Below, in pieces: positions 33,552 through 51,100 of a DNA stretch of 59,372 nt (position 1 is the stretch's first letter; each line of letters opens with the position of its first letter). Origin of the DNA: Bacillota bacterium (GTDB taxonomy: Bacteria > Bacillota > Clostridia > Oscillospirales > Oscillospiraceae); assembly GCA_023402075.1 (NCBI GenBank), contig JAEXCS010000036.1, positions 1 to 59,372 on the forward strand, given 5' to 3'. The translations under genes were made by a program, and so were the position numbers. The notes under the pieces are model-generated. The model was not told the origin of the DNA, did not search any database, and worked only from the letters and a program-made list of their open reading frames with translations.

Positions 33552-33893
33552 ATGCCTTATATTGGGATCAACACCTCAAAATCTTTGTCCGACCAGCAGA
33601 AGGACGCTCTTAAAACCGCGCTGGGCCAGAAGATCACGCTCATCCCCGGGAAGAGCGAAAGCAATCTGATGGTAGACATTTCCGACGGGCGCACCATGTA
33701 TCTGGCCGGTGAAAAGCGCCAGCTTGCCTATGTGGACGTAAAGTGCTTTGGCCCCGCCGAATTTGCACACAAAAAAGTGTTTACCGAGGCGGCATTTGAG
33801 GTGGTGCAGCAGACCACCGGTCTGCCTCAGGACGGAATTTATCTCACATACAGCGAGTTTGAGCACTGGGGCACGCAGGGCACAATGAAATAA
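33552..33893 (+). CDS. MIF-like tautomerase
   Basis: 113 aa, whole-length match to the macrophage migration inhibitory factor family. The catalytic Pro2 (MPYIGINTSKSLS) is present after removal of Met1, and the length is typical. GIYLTYSEFEHWG at the C-terminus fits the trimer-forming end. Family members do phenylpyruvate/dopachrome tautomerisation; the physiological substrate in bacteria is unclear. Ribosome site GGAGGG. Single gene. Confidence 0.85.
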   Translation: MPYIGINTSKSLSDQQKDALKTALGQKITLIPGKSESNLMVDISDGRTMYLAGEKRQLAYVDVKCFGPAEFAHKKVFTEAAFEVVQQTTGLPQDGIYLTYSEFEHWGTQGTMK

Positions 33894-34074
33894 GCCATCT
33901 GATTTTCCGTGTAAAGGCTTTCCTTTTTCTGTCTCCTGCGCGGAAAGGTTTTTAATCCCTGCGTTTTGAGCACGCCTGCGTGAAAAGGCCCCTTGTCTTT
34001 TTCCGGGTTTGTGCGCCTTCAAGAGCCTCGCGCTTATCACAGTCTATTTACTTTCTCTGCCCCGCCGACCTATG

Positions 34075-34111
34075 AAAACCGCCCGGACGCAATCGCGTCC
34101 GGGCGGTTTTT
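34075..34111. terminator. Terminator at the end of rpoBC
   Basis: AACCGCCCGGACGC / GCGTCCGGGCGGTT around AATC. T-runs on both sides, so it also protects against reading in from the plus strand. Confidence 0.9.
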
Positions 34112-34129
34112 GTAAGCTTAATGCAGGAT

Positions 34130-37918
<3,789 letters not shown>

Positions 37919-37985
37919 TTGGTTTCCTCCTATCATGATTCAGAAATGTTGAGTTTTTCCGTGTGGGTATCGCTCAAGCTCTGAA

Positions 37986-41705
<3,720 letters not shown>

Positions 41706-42053
41706 CTCTGATTCACGCAGCCTTTCTGTCCGCTCCCCCGACCCTGTCCGGCCGGAAAAGGGGACTTTAAGTTGTGAGCGGCAATTAAATTGATACACCC
41801 GGATGAGTTGTTAAAATTTAACCGCACGCTCTTGCTTTTTTATAGGAACTATGCTATCTTGATAACAGTAATTAAGAATGGGTAGGTATCTGTGCTGTCC
41901 ATAAAGCACCTCAGCATATCATTTTTACGTCCGCCTGTCAAGGCGGTTTTTCTATTTTAAGGGTGTTTCTGCGGCATTTTCACCCAATACGGCTGGAAAA
42001 TCCTGCAAAATAGCAAAAATGGGCCGCCCCAAGATTTGGGGCGGCCCATTTTT
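41706..42053. other. rpoBC leader and promoter region
   Basis: 348 bases without a gene. Holds the rpoB promoter at 41913-41941, a transcribed leader of about 200 bases with a small GTGCT / AGCAC hairpin near its 5' end, and the terminator of the next gene (42017-42054). No ribosomal protein gene or recognisable riboswitch. Confidence 0.6.
41913..41941 (-). promoter_or_regulatory. Promoter of rpoBC
   Basis: Minus strand TTGACA, 17 bases, TATGCT. Start of transcription expected near 41906. Confidence 0.75.
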
Positions 42054-42054
42054 T
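42017..42054. terminator. Terminator after the 61-aa membrane protein gene
   Basis: AAATGGGCCGCCCC / GGGGCGGCCCATTT with an AA-GAT-TT loop, T-runs on both strands. It isolates rpoBC from upstream transcription. Confidence 0.9.
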
Positions 42055-42239
42055 CAGGAATAAAGCTGCTCGTCGTTATAATCGTCGTATTCGCTGCCAA
42101 AGCGCTGATCCATCCGCTTTTTCAGGCCGCTGTATCCCACGCTGAGATCGTGCCAGCCGCCGATCAGCAGGCAGACGAACGCCGCCAGAGCCAGACTTGC
42201 TCCCACAATTTTCATCACCATGCGTGCGGTTTTACTCAT
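42054..42239 (-). CDS. Small single-pass membrane protein, unknown
   Basis: 61 aa. ATG with AAAAGGAGGA upstream at good spacing. One membrane helix (about 10-28: KIVGASLALAAFVCLLIGGW), then an acidic, tyrosine-rich tail (RFGSEYDDYNDEQLYS). No family recognised. It has its own promoter (42303-42331) and terminator, which argues that it is a real gene. Confidence 0.7.
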   Translation of the reverse strand: MSKTARMVMKIVGASLALAAFVCLLIGGWHDLSVGYSGLKKRMDQRFGSEYDDYNDEQLYS

Positions 42240-42302
42240 ATCGTGTCCTCCTTTTACGGGTGCTTTTCACTGCTTCATCAATAAACCCTGAACTGCCTTA
42301 AT

Positions 42303-42331
42303 ATGATACACCAACGCGGAAAATATTACAA
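42303..42331 (-). promoter_or_regulatory. Promoter of the 61-aa membrane protein gene
   Basis: Minus strand TTGTAA, 17 bases, TATCAT. Confidence 0.6.
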
Positions 42332-42426
42332 GTGCGGCATTCTACAATTCTTTTCGGCTGTGTGGTTTTCCGGAATTTTTGGTCAGATTACGCAGAAGCC
42401 GCCTCGAAAAATGCCTGTCCGCCGTC

Positions 42427-43737
42427 TCACATCCGCTTCGCAAGATACTCCTTGCGCGTAATCGCAGGCACCAGCCGTCCTCCCGTTGCCCATAGGATGT
42501 GGGATGCGTTCTCCAGCTTTTCCCCAAGTCCGCATGCTTTCAGATAGCTCTGCGCCGCCGGGAACTGTGCAAGGCCCCGATAGCCTGCAAAGGCCGCGCA
42601 GGCGGACGGCTCGATAAAGATCTTCTCCGCCGCGTGCAGCGCCCGCAGATCGTCATACAGCCGCCCATCCGCGACGGTGAACACCCCGGAAAGCGTGTGC
42701 TCCATCACGTCGCACACCAGCTTCGACGGGCGGGCCACCGCCAGTCCGTCCGCTTCCGTCACCCCGGTAAGGCCCGCGTCCTGCACGCACACACCGTCCT
42801 TCTCCCCTGTTGCAAGCCCCAGCAGCATACAGGGGCACTGAACCGGCTCCGCAAAAAACACATGAACGTTGTCCCCGTACAGCAGCTTCAGTCCGTAGGC
42901 CACGCCCCCCGGCGCACCGCCCACCCCGCAGGGAATGGTGACAAACAGGGGATGCCCGTCATCCACCGTCACACTCTGTGCCAAAAGCTGCTCTGCCAGC
43001 CTGCGGGCAGCCACGGCATAGCCGAGAAACAGGTTTTTAGAGTGCTCGTCGTCCACAAAATAGCTCATCGGGTCCGCGTCGGACAGAGCGCGCCCCTGCT
43101 CCACGGCCTTGCCGTAGTCTCCGTCATACTCCCGCACGTCCACGCCCTTTTGACGCAGCAGATCCTTTTTCCACTGCCGCGCGTCGGCGGACATATGCAC
43201 CACTGCCCGATAGCCCAGCGCGGCGGCCATAATGCCGATGGAAAGGCCCAGATTTCCCGTGGAGCCTACCTGCACTGTGTATTTTGCGAAAAAGTCCCGC
43301 TGCCGGGCAAGCGCTGCGTACTCTCCGTCCGGGCGAAGCAGGCCGGCCTCCAGCGCCAGCTCCTCCGTGTGCTTGAGCACCTCATAAATCCCGCCCCGGG
43401 CCTTGACGGAACCGGCTACCGCCAACTCGCTGTCCAGCTTTAAAAACAGCCGTCCCGCTGGAACCCGCTCCCGCCAGCGCAGCTTCTCACGCAGGACAGG
43501 CAGTTCCCGCAAAGGCGACTCAATCCGCCCGCAGTCTGCCTCCGTCTCCGGAAACAGGCTGCGCAGCAGCGGCGCGAAGCGATCCAACCTGTCCGCCGCG
43601 TCATCCACCTCTTCGGGCCGCACGGGAAGACTGTCAGTCACTGCGGCAAATGGCTTTTTTTGCGGGTTAACCCAGCAGGTTTCCGTTGCCGCCAGCACGT
43701 CCCGCAGCGCGAGGTCTTCGTTCCATGCAGCTTCCAT
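42427..43737 (-). CDS. dsdA: D-serine dehydratase
   Basis: 436 aa, fold-type II PLP enzyme, D-serine to pyruvate and ammonia. PLP-lysine K112 in AVAGSVKARGGIYEVL, phosphate-binding loop VGSTGNLGLSIG, second glycine-rich segment PCGVGGAPGGVAYGLK. The N-terminal extension and length match DsdA, not threonine dehydratase. Ribosome site GGGAGGAA. Preceded by a 76-aa membrane protein gene 34 bases upstream and probably cotranscribed. No DsdC regulator or D-serine permease nearby. Confidence 0.92.
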   Translation of the reverse strand: MEAAWNEDLALRDVLAATETCWVNPQKKPFAAVTDSLPVRPEEVDDAADRLDRFAPLLRSLFPETEADCGRIESPLRELPVLREKLRWRERVPAGRLFLKLDSELAVAGSVKARGGIYEVLKHTEELALEAGLLRPDGEYAALARQRDFFAKYTVQVGSTGNLGLSIGIMAAALGYRAVVHMSADARQWKKDLLRQKGVDVREYDGDYGKAVEQGRALSDADPMSYFVDDEHSKNLFLGYAVAARRLAEQLLAQSVTVDDGHPLFVTIPCGVGGAPGGVAYGLKLLYGDNVHVFFAEPVQCPCMLLGLATGEKDGVCVQDAGLTGVTEADGLAVARPSKLVCDVMEHTLSGVFTVADGRLYDDLRALHAAEKIFIEPSACAAFAGYRGLAQFPAAQSYLKACGLGEKLENASHILWATGGRLVPAITRKEYLAKRM

Positions 43738-43771
43738 GATTCTTTCCTCCCGTCAATGGTTTGGGCAGGCC

Positions 43772-44002
43772 TTACGCGGCGTTTTCTTCATCCTTTAAGA
43801 AGGGTAAAAACTTCACCATCAAAGGCACATAAGTCGCCGCAAATACCACTCCTGCAAGAATTGCGGCCAGCTTCCTCCTCCGGGCCGGAATCACCAGCCC
43901 CACCAGTACGCCCAGCGCACAGATACACAGCTTCAGCGCCGCAACATCCTTCCAGTTCCAGACTTGCAGACAGCGCTTGGCCCGCTCAATCAACTTTTTC
44001 AT
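43772..44002 (-). CDS. Small two-helix membrane protein
   Basis: 76 aa, ACAGGAGGGC ribosome site. Two hydrophobic segments (about 22-40 ALKLCICALGVLVGLVI and 46-64 AAILAGVVFAATYVPLMV) joined by a basic loop (PARRRKLAA). Similar short clostridial proteins are often labelled 'permease of phosphate ABC transporter', a label with little support. Upstream of dsdA in the same operon. Function unknown. Confidence 0.7.
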   Translation of the reverse strand: MKKLIERAKRCLQVWNWKDVAALKLCICALGVLVGLVIPARRRKLAAILAGVVFAATYVPLMVKFLPFLKDEENAA

Positions 44003-44103
44003 CCGTTGCCCTCCTGTACAAAATTTATTGGTTTCTTCCGCCCCGAGGGGCCTTCGGAAATTCTTTGGGTACGCGCGATTTCTCCAAAGCCTTATTTTCC
44101 GTC

Positions 44104-44109
44104 ATTATA
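44104..44109 (-). promoter_or_regulatory. Extended -10 element upstream of the 76-aa gene and dsdA
   Basis: Minus strand TATGCTATAAT: perfect -10 with upstream TG. No recognisable -35. Confidence 0.45.
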
Positions 44110-44156
44110 GCATACCCCGTTTTCCAAGGGAAGCGGCAACAAAACAGATTTTTAAA

Positions 44157-44195
44157 AGCAGTCCCCTGTGCCATAGGCGCAGGGGACCGCTGCTT
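44157..44195 (-). terminator. Terminator of the chemoreceptor gene
   Basis: GTCCCCTG-GCC / GGC-CAGGGGAC stem extended by AGCAG/CTGCT, followed on the minus strand by TTTTAAAAAT. Confidence 0.8.
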
Positions 44196-44197
44196 TC

Positions 44198-46330
44198 TCA
44201 ATACTTTCCTGCAAATGAGGAGGACGGGGCGCTTGCATAGGGAACGTCAGAAGGCTCTTCCCGGCTCTGGACAGCCGGAGCAGGGACAAACTGCTCCTCC
44301 CTCAGCTTGAACTGACCCACCAGCTCCCGCAGCGTCTGCGCCTGGGCGGACATCTCCTCGCTGGAGGCGGCGCTCTCTTCACTGGTGGCGGAGTTGTTCT
44401 GCACAACACCGGAAATCTGGTCAATCCCCTGAGAAATCTGCGCGATGGAGACAGCCTGCTGCTGTGCGGCGTCCGCTATTTTCTCCACCATCTCCGCCGT
44501 GGCCCGGGAGCTGTCTGCTGCCGCGTCCAGATTTGCGGCAGTGGTGTCCGCAATGCCGGTACCCTTGGCAACAGACTGCACCGCAGCTTCAATCAGCATG
44601 GCGGTATCCTTGGACGCGGCGGCGGATTTTCCGGCAAGATTGCGCACCTCGTCCGCCACCACCGCAAAGCCCTTGCCCGCCTCCCCCGCTCTGGCGGCTT
44701 CCACGGCAGCGTTCAGCGCAAGAATATTGGTCTGAAATGCAATGTCCTCAATGGTCTTGATAATGCGGCCGATTTGCTTGGAATTCTCGCTGATTTCATC
44801 CATGGCGGACACCATGTCCTTCATCTGCCGGTCGCACTCCTGCATCGCCATTTCTGTTTCATCCACCTTGCGGCGGGCCTCCTCCGCGCTTTGAGAAGTA
44901 TCGCCGATCTGGACTGAAACCTCCGTCACGGTGGCAGCCAGTTCTTCCACGGAAGACGCCTGCTCGGTGGCTCCCTGACTCAGCGCCTGTGCGCCCGCCG
45001 CCACCTGCTCGCTGCCAAGGGCAACCTGATCGGCGGACAGGCCAATCTGCCGTATGGTTTCGTTCATGCGTGTCAGCATATCACTCAGAGAGGTCCGCAG
45101 TGCTGAATAATCGCCCTGATACAGGTCGGCATTGGAGGTGGAAACCGTCAGATCCCCGTGGGCAACGCCGCTCAGCCCCTGTTCAAAGTCCCTGATAATA
45201 CCCGAAATGGTCTGCGTAATAGAGGACGTGGCCTCTGCCAGCCGCTTCGTCTCGTTCCGGCTGCGGACATCGGGCACAGGCGATGCAAGATCGCCCTGCG
45301 CCAGCAGCTCCAGCCGGTGGGTGCATTTTGCCACCGGGTCGCCAATCCGCTTGGATACCCGCAGGGCAACCACAACAGCGCCCACAATTGTCAGCACGAT
45401 CAGCACCATGGTAATGAAAATCGCCCGGAAGGTGGGGCCCATAAAGTCATTCACAGGCGCGTTGATGGCAAGGCTCCAACCGTCGGTGTCTCCGATGGGC
45501 GCGTAAGACAGGAACTTGGTCACGCCGCCGTATGTATACTGCCCAAAGCCGGCCTCGCCCGTTGTCATCTTCGCCTCCAGTTCAGCCAGCGCCGCAAGGG
45601 AGGCGTCCGTCTTGGCATCCTCAATGGTGTTTTCTTCATTGAGGACATTGTCCATGTTCCAGTGGGCAATGGTGGTGCCATGCTTATTCAGCATATAGGC
45701 GCCCCCGTTTTCGCTGACCTGAATCTCGGTCACGATATCATTGAGAAACGTTTCATTGGGAACGAAATACACAACGCCGACCACAGAAGTTCCGGAAATT
45801 CCGCCCTGCCAGATAGGCGCGGCGACAATGACGGTCATGGCCCCGGTCTTCTTGCTGACCAGAGGGTCGGAAACCCATGTCTTGCCCGCTTTGGCCTGCT
45901 GGAAATATTCCCGGTCGGAATAATTCACCCCGTCCAAAATGCTCTTGCCATCCAGATTCAGCACATTGCCTCGCTGATATCCGTGTTCCTTGGCCCGCTG
46001 GTCGATAATGACCTGCTTATCCTCCGCCGCAATGGTGTCGTCGGACAGCCGGGCCAAGTAGCCGGCTTCTTCGGCCACGTTTTTGATGGACTCCAGCTCT
46101 GCCTGAACCTTGTCGGCCGCCACCTTGGATATCTCCTCCATGGTCTGCTCCAAGGTATCCTGTGTGCTCTGGAAAGTCAGGAACGAGGTTAGCGTTCCCA
46201 GCAGAATGACAGGAATGGCGGCCAGAATGCAGATTTCCAGCATTAGTTCCTTGCGGATGGTGCTCTGCCGTTTTCCCTGACCTTTCATTTGCCCGCCGGG
46301 TTTGTCTTTCTTTTTTGCCCCTCGTTTCAT
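44198..46330 (-). CDS. Methyl-accepting chemotaxis protein with Cache sensor
   Basis: 710 aa from MKRGAKKKDKPG, with GAGAGGAG upstream. Basic cytoplasmic N-terminus, TM1 at about 30-50 (LMLEICILAAIPVILLGTL), an extracellular dCache-type sensor (about 55-300, with DREYFQQAKAGKTWVSDPLVSKKTGAMTVIVAAPI), TM2 (FRAIFITMVLIVLTIVGAVVVAL), HAMP domain, and a signalling domain with the hairpin tip EDIAFQTNILALNAAVEAARAGEAGKGFAVVADEVRNLA. Cache domains often bind amino acids or small acids. No che genes are in the window. Methylation-type glutamine/glutamate pairs occur on both flanks. Confidence 0.93.
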   Translation of the reverse strand: MKRGAKKKDKPGGQMKGQGKRQSTIRKELMLEICILAAIPVILLGTLTSFLTFQSTQDTLEQTMEEISKVAADKVQAELESIKNVAEEAGYLARLSDDTIAAEDKQVIIDQRAKEHGYQRGNVLNLDGKSILDGVNYSDREYFQQAKAGKTWVSDPLVSKKTGAMTVIVAAPIWQGGISGTSVVGVVYFVPNETFLNDIVTEIQVSENGGAYMLNKHGTTIAHWNMDNVLNEENTIEDAKTDASLAALAELEAKMTTGEAGFGQYTYGGVTKFLSYAPIGDTDGWSLAINAPVNDFMGPTFRAIFITMVLIVLTIVGAVVVALRVSKRIGDPVAKCTHRLELLAQGDLASPVPDVRSRNETKRLAEATSSITQTISGIIRDFEQGLSGVAHGDLTVSTSNADLYQGDYSALRTSLSDMLTRMNETIRQIGLSADQVALGSEQVAAGAQALSQGATEQASSVEELAATVTEVSVQIGDTSQSAEEARRKVDETEMAMQECDRQMKDMVSAMDEISENSKQIGRIIKTIEDIAFQTNILALNAAVEAARAGEAGKGFAVVADEVRNLAGKSAAASKDTAMLIEAAVQSVAKGTGIADTTAANLDAAADSSRATAEMVEKIADAAQQQAVSIAQISQGIDQISGVVQNNSATSEESAASSEEMSAQAQTLRELVGQFKLREEQFVPAPAVQSREEPSDVPYASAPSSSFAGKY

Positions 46331-46480
46331 AAGCACTCTCCTCTTTCTACTCATTCTATCTAAGCCGCACCGCGGTGGACTTACAAAGTTGCCGCCCGAC
46401 GCAAAGCGGGCCGTATGTGTAAAAAAGCGCTTTTCTCCTGCAAGGTTTGAGAAAACTCCGGCAGATGGCCGGGCGAAAAC

Positions 46481-47590
46481 TTATACGTTGAAGCGGAAGT
46501 AAATCATGTCTCCGTCCCGCACCACATAGTCCTTGCCCTCACTGCGCAGAAGACCCTTTTCTTTGGCCTGATTGACACCGCCGCAATTCAACATATCCTC
46601 GTAGGCAATAACCTCTGCCCGAATAAAGCCCCGTTCAATGTCGGTATGGATTTTTCCTGCGGCCTGAGGGGCCTTCGTCCCCTTTTTAATGGTCCACGCC
46701 CGGCACTCGTCCTTTCCATAAGTCAAAAAAGAAATCAGGCCCAGCAACGAGTAGGAGCATTTGATGAGTCGGTCCAGTCCGGATTCCTCCACGCCCAGTT
46801 CCTCAAGAAACAGCTCCTTTTCCTCGCCCTCCAGCTCTGCAATATCCTGTTCCATCCGGGCGCAGATGGGCAGCACCTGACTGCCCTCATCCTCGGCAAG
46901 TGCCTTTACCTGCTGATAATATTTATTTTCATCCAGCTTGGTGAAGCCCGCCTCGTCGGTGTTGGCGGCGTAAATTACGGGCTTCAGGCTTAAAAGGTCG
47001 GCGGTGGAGAGCATGGCCAGTTCATCCGGCTCGCACTCATATGTGCGGGCGGGCTTACCCGCGTCCAGATGCGCTGCCAAAGCGCGGAACACCGCTTCCT
47101 CGCGCAGAAATTTTTTATCGCCCTTGGCCGCCTTGGCCGCCTTTTCCGCACGGCGGTTCACCATTTCAAGGTCGGCCATCACCAGCTCCAAATCAATGGT
47201 TCCGATGTCGCCCAGCGGGTCCACCGGCACATTGGTTCCCGCGTCCGCCACCACATGCATGATGTTCTCGTCATCAAAGCAGCGAACCACGTGGACGATG
47301 GCATCCGTCTCCCGAATGTTGGCCAAAAATTTATTGCCAAGGCCCGCCCCCTGACTCGCACCCTTCACAAGTCCCGCGATGTCCACAAATTCCACCACGG
47401 CGGGGGTTTTCTTGTCCGGCTCATAAATTCGGGCCAAATCGTCCAGCCGCTCGTCCGGCACTGCAACCACGCCCACATTGGGCTCGATGGTGCAGAAAGG
47501 ATAGTTGGCGCACTCCGCGCCCGCGTTGGTAATTGCGTTGAACAAGGTGCTCTTGCCCACATTGGGCAGGCCCACGATTCCGAGCTTCAT
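46481..47590 (-). CDS. ychF: Redox-regulated ATPase YchF
   Basis: 369 aa OBG-family P-loop ATPase. G1 GLPNVGKST; the Obg-type NAITNAGAECANYPFCTIEPNVG; G3 DIAGLVKGASQGAGLGNKFL; a TGS-like C-terminal domain ending DGDMIYFRFNV. NxxE (NTDE) replaces NKxD at G4, the change that gives ATP preference. Acts in translation and stress responses. AAAGGAG upstream. Right neighbour of an integrase remnant. Confidence 0.95.
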   Translation of the reverse strand: MKLGIVGLPNVGKSTLFNAITNAGAECANYPFCTIEPNVGVVAVPDERLDDLARIYEPDKKTPAVVEFVDIAGLVKGASQGAGLGNKFLANIRETDAIVHVVRCFDDENIMHVVADAGTNVPVDPLGDIGTIDLELVMADLEMVNRRAEKAAKAAKGDKKFLREEAVFRALAAHLDAGKPARTYECEPDELAMLSTADLLSLKPVIYAANTDEAGFTKLDENKYYQQVKALAEDEGSQVLPICARMEQDIAELEGEEKELFLEELGVEESGLDRLIKCSYSLLGLISFLTYGKDECRAWTIKKGTKAPQAAGKIHTDIERGFIRAEVIAYEDMLNCGGVNQAKEKGLLRSEGKDYVVRDGDMIYFRFNV

Positions 47591-47663
47591 AGAATTTTAA
47601 TCTCCTTTGTTTTCATTGGTTTACGGCGTCTTTGGAATGCCGCTTACACCATTCTTATTCCAT

Positions 47664-47849
47664 TTACATAGGCTGGTCGCTTTCAAATTGCCGTATACCA
47701 TTTAATAATGAATCGTCTGTTACATGAACATATCGGTTCATAGTCGTTTTAATACTTGCGTGTCCAAGCAGCTTTTGCAGCACTTTGGGCTGCATACAAC
47801 GTTCGATTGCCAGACTCTTACATTGTAAAATACTTAATATCCGCGGCAA
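47664..47849 (-). pseudogene. Tyrosine integrase C-terminal remnant
   Basis: 61 codons ending in MQPKVLQKLLGHASIKTTMNRYVHVTDDSLLNG and so on, which is the last part of a phage/ICE-type tyrosine recombinase (LLGHASIKTT with His, RYVHVTDD with the catalytic Tyr). The catalytic domain upstream of it, with the Arg-Lys-His-Arg residues, is missing or scrambled. Probably the relic of an earlier element inserted beside ychF. Confidence 0.75.
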
Positions 47850-48007
47850 CTCAAGTCATATATGTACATCTTACACCATTCATGGGGCATTTTGCAATCA
47901 AATCATTCAGCAAAGCAGGCTTGCGTATCATCTCCATCGCAATATTGACTTGGCAACACGCATAATTTGCACATTAGTTTCGCCTTGACGAAGTGATACC
48001 GAAACAG
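47850..48007. other. Intergenic remnant between integrase fragment and collagen-like gene
   Basis: AT-rich stretch without a plausible gene, probably more decayed mobile-element DNA. Nothing else recognised. Confidence 0.4.
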
Positions 48008-48044
48008 TGCGGCCCCCGGAATTCAAAAATTCCGGGGGCCGCAC
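48008..48044 (-). terminator. Terminator-like hairpin after the collagen-like gene
   Basis: GTGCGGCCCCCGGAATT / AATTCCGGGGGCCGCAC around CAAA, very stable. T-run is weak. Confidence 0.65.
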
Positions 48045-48101
48045 AAGCCATAAGAGAATCTGTGTTTGGGCCGACAGGTTTGGTCTCCTGCTTTTCGTCA
48101 T

Positions 48102-51100
48102 TTAGGCGAAGCCTACCACCGCATTCACAGTTGCTTCCAGCGTCTCTACATCAGAACCCGTGGTCATAGAGACTACAAGAACCATAAGGTCTCCCGCAGA
48201 AACGGCAACAGGAGGATTTACGACAGCAGTTGCTGATTGAATGCCACTTGTCGTAACCGTGTTTGGAAGCAGAATGCTGACAGAGGCCCCGGTGGCTGTA
48301 AAGACAGCTGAATTTGGAGGTGCTATATACACCTCTGCTACCAAATGTGAGTCGTTTCCAACCGTGACTTGCTTATTACCCGAAATTACCATACCAATCG
48401 AAGTGATGGAACCATCGCGCGCGATTGGGACAGACAGAACGTACGATGCCTGTGATGTGCTCAGGTCAACTACAGGAGGCGTCAAATTTGTTGTAAACGT
48501 GTTTTGGCCGTTCGTCCCCACAATGGAAACAGACTCTATTGAACCATCAGAATTCGTTTTCATGGTGGCATAACTAGGGGTTACAAAAGGTATCAAAGAA
48601 CTTTCTATTCCAGAATCACTGCCCGGACCTGTTGAGCCGGTTGAACCGGTAGAACCGCTGGCACCGGTAGGCCCGGTTTCGCCATCTGGGCCGGTAATAT
48701 CCGCACCCGTAGCACCGGTGGCGCCATCCGCACCCGCAGACCCAGTAGGGCCATCCGCACCGGTAGGCCCGGTTTCGCCATCCCCGCCAGTGGGGCCAGT
48801 GGCACCGTTTGCACCGGCAGGCCCGGTTGCGCCGTTCGCCCCGGTGGGGCCAGTTGCACCCTCCGCACCATCGGGTCCAGTCGGCCCGGTGGACCCCTCA
48901 GGGCCTTCGGCAGACCCAGTGGGACCGGTCGCGCCAGTTGGCCCGGTTGGGCCTTCATCAGGCCCGGTAGGCCCGGAAGGTCCGATCTCTCCAATGCCGG
49001 TGGGGCCGGTTGGCCCATCGGGGCCAGTGGCGCCCGTAGCGCCCGTGACCCCCGTGACCCCTACAGCGCCAGTAGGTCCATCTGCGCCAGTGGGGCCGGT
49101 AGCACCATCCCCACCGGTGACACCGTCAGGCCCGGTTTCACCTGTTGGGCCAGTGGGGCCGGTTTCTCCTGCAGGGCCCCCGCCAGGGCCGGTTGGACCT
49201 TCGGGGCCGGTGGGGCCGGTCGGACCTTGATCCGGTGAGTCTGGCCCAGTCGCTCCGGTAGGGCCAATGCCGGTGGCACCCGTGGCACCGGCTGCGCCGG
49301 TGGCTCCTGTGGCACCAGTAACACCGGTGACTCCCGTGACACCATCTGCTCCGGTTCCTCCGGTTGCACCGTCTGCGCCGGTCGGCCCGGTTACGCCGGC
49401 TGCACCAGCAGGGCCAGCAGCGCCATCCACACCCGTGGCACCCGTCCCTCCGTCTACGCCAGTGGGCCCGGTTGCGCCACCTACGCCGGTGCCACCCGTG
49501 GCACCGGTTGCTCCCGTGGCGCCGGTCGCACCATCCGCACCAGTAGATCCAGCAGCACCATCCGTGCCGGAAACCCCGGCAGGGCCGGTCACACCATCTG
49601 CGCCGGTGGGTCCGGTGGGTCCGGTGGCACCATCAACGGGTCCCATCGGACCGGTTGGGCCAGTCGGGCCGGCGGGGCCTCCGCCGGGGCCGGTGGGCCC
49701 GGTGGGGCCAGTTTCGCCAGCGCCAGTGAGACCAGTAGGTCCAGTAGTGCCCGTGGCGCCAGGAGTGCCCGTGGCACCATCTGCACCAGTGGGTCCGGCA
49801 GCACCGTCTGCGCCAGTGGGGCCGGTCGCACCGTCTACGCCGGTCGGCCCAGTAATCCCGTTTGCACCGGTGGGTCCGGTGACACCGTTTGCACCGGCAG
49901 GTCCGGTGGCCCCATCTGCGCCGGTAGCGCCGATGGCGCCAGTTTCTCCGACAGCTCCAGTTGCTCCATCCCCACCGGTGGCACCTCCGGCAATGCCGGT
50001 TGGTCCGGTAGGCCCAGTGGGGCCGATAGGGCCTTCAAGCGGTCCGGTAGGGCCGATGGGGCCAATTTCACCAACACCGGTGGCTCCGGTGGGGCCTGTT
50101 GCACCCGTAGCGCCAGTGGCACCATCCACACCGGCAGCACCGGAAACACCAGTTACACCGGTGGTGCCAGTTACACCGGTGGCGCCGGCAACACCGTCTG
50201 CGCCAGTAGGGCCGGTTGCACCGGTGGGGCCGGTGGGGCCGGTAACGTCGGGGTTTTCAATGGTGACGACAACAGAGCCCTGCGACACCTCAATATCCAG
50301 CGTACTGGATTGGAAGATCATATTTTCTCCGGCGGTCATTGTAACTGAGCCGGTTGTACCAACTACGGTAAACAATGCGTCCCCTTGAACAAAGGCGCCG
50401 GTAGGCCCAGTTGCACCATCCGCACCGGTGGCTCCGGTAGGCCCAGTGACTCCGTCCGGGCCGGTGGGGCCGGTGGCTCCGGCAGCGCCCTCTGCCCCGG
50501 TAGGCCCGGTGGGACCGGTGTCTCCAACAGCCCCTTCAACAGGTCCGGTGGGGCCAATAGGTCCGGTTGGGCCGATAGGTCCTCCACCAGGTCCAGTCGG
50601 GCCGGTGGGGCCAGTGACACTTGCACCAGTTGGGCCGGTGGGACCGGTGACCCCATCGGTACCCGCAGCGCCAGCAGTACCAGCAGCACCAGTGGCTCCG
50701 GCAGCACCGGCAGGTCCAGTAGGGCCAGTGACTCCGGCAGCGCCGGTGGGACCAGTTTCACCAGCAGGACCATCGACAGAGCCGGTGGGTCCGGTAGGTC
50801 CGGTGGCCCCAGTGGGGCCTTGGGCAGGTCCGGTAGGGCCGGTGGGACCAATTTCTCCAATGCCAGTGGCCCCAGTGGGGCCAGTAAATCCGGTAGCCCC
50901 ATCCGCTCCGCTAGGGCCAGTTGGCCCCGTAACGCCGTTTGCACCGGCAGCTCCTGTAGCACCAGTTGCTCCGGTAGGTCCGGTAGGGCCGGTTGCGCCA
51001 TCAGCCCCGGCAGCACCGGTGGGACCCGTTGGGCCAACAGCGCCTCCGGCAGGGCCGGTCGGGCCGGTAGGCCCAGTAGGCCCGGTAGAGATGTCGGGGC

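Noticed and set aside
41706..42053. Ribosomal protein leader or riboswitch before rpoB
   Set aside because: No known leader fold could be recognised by eye and there is no attenuator hairpin with T-run between the promoter and rpoB.
46331..46480. Flagellar-type sigma-D promoter before the chemoreceptor gene
   Set aside because: TAAG-N-GCTTAGAT is only a loose match and the spacing is off by one or two bases.
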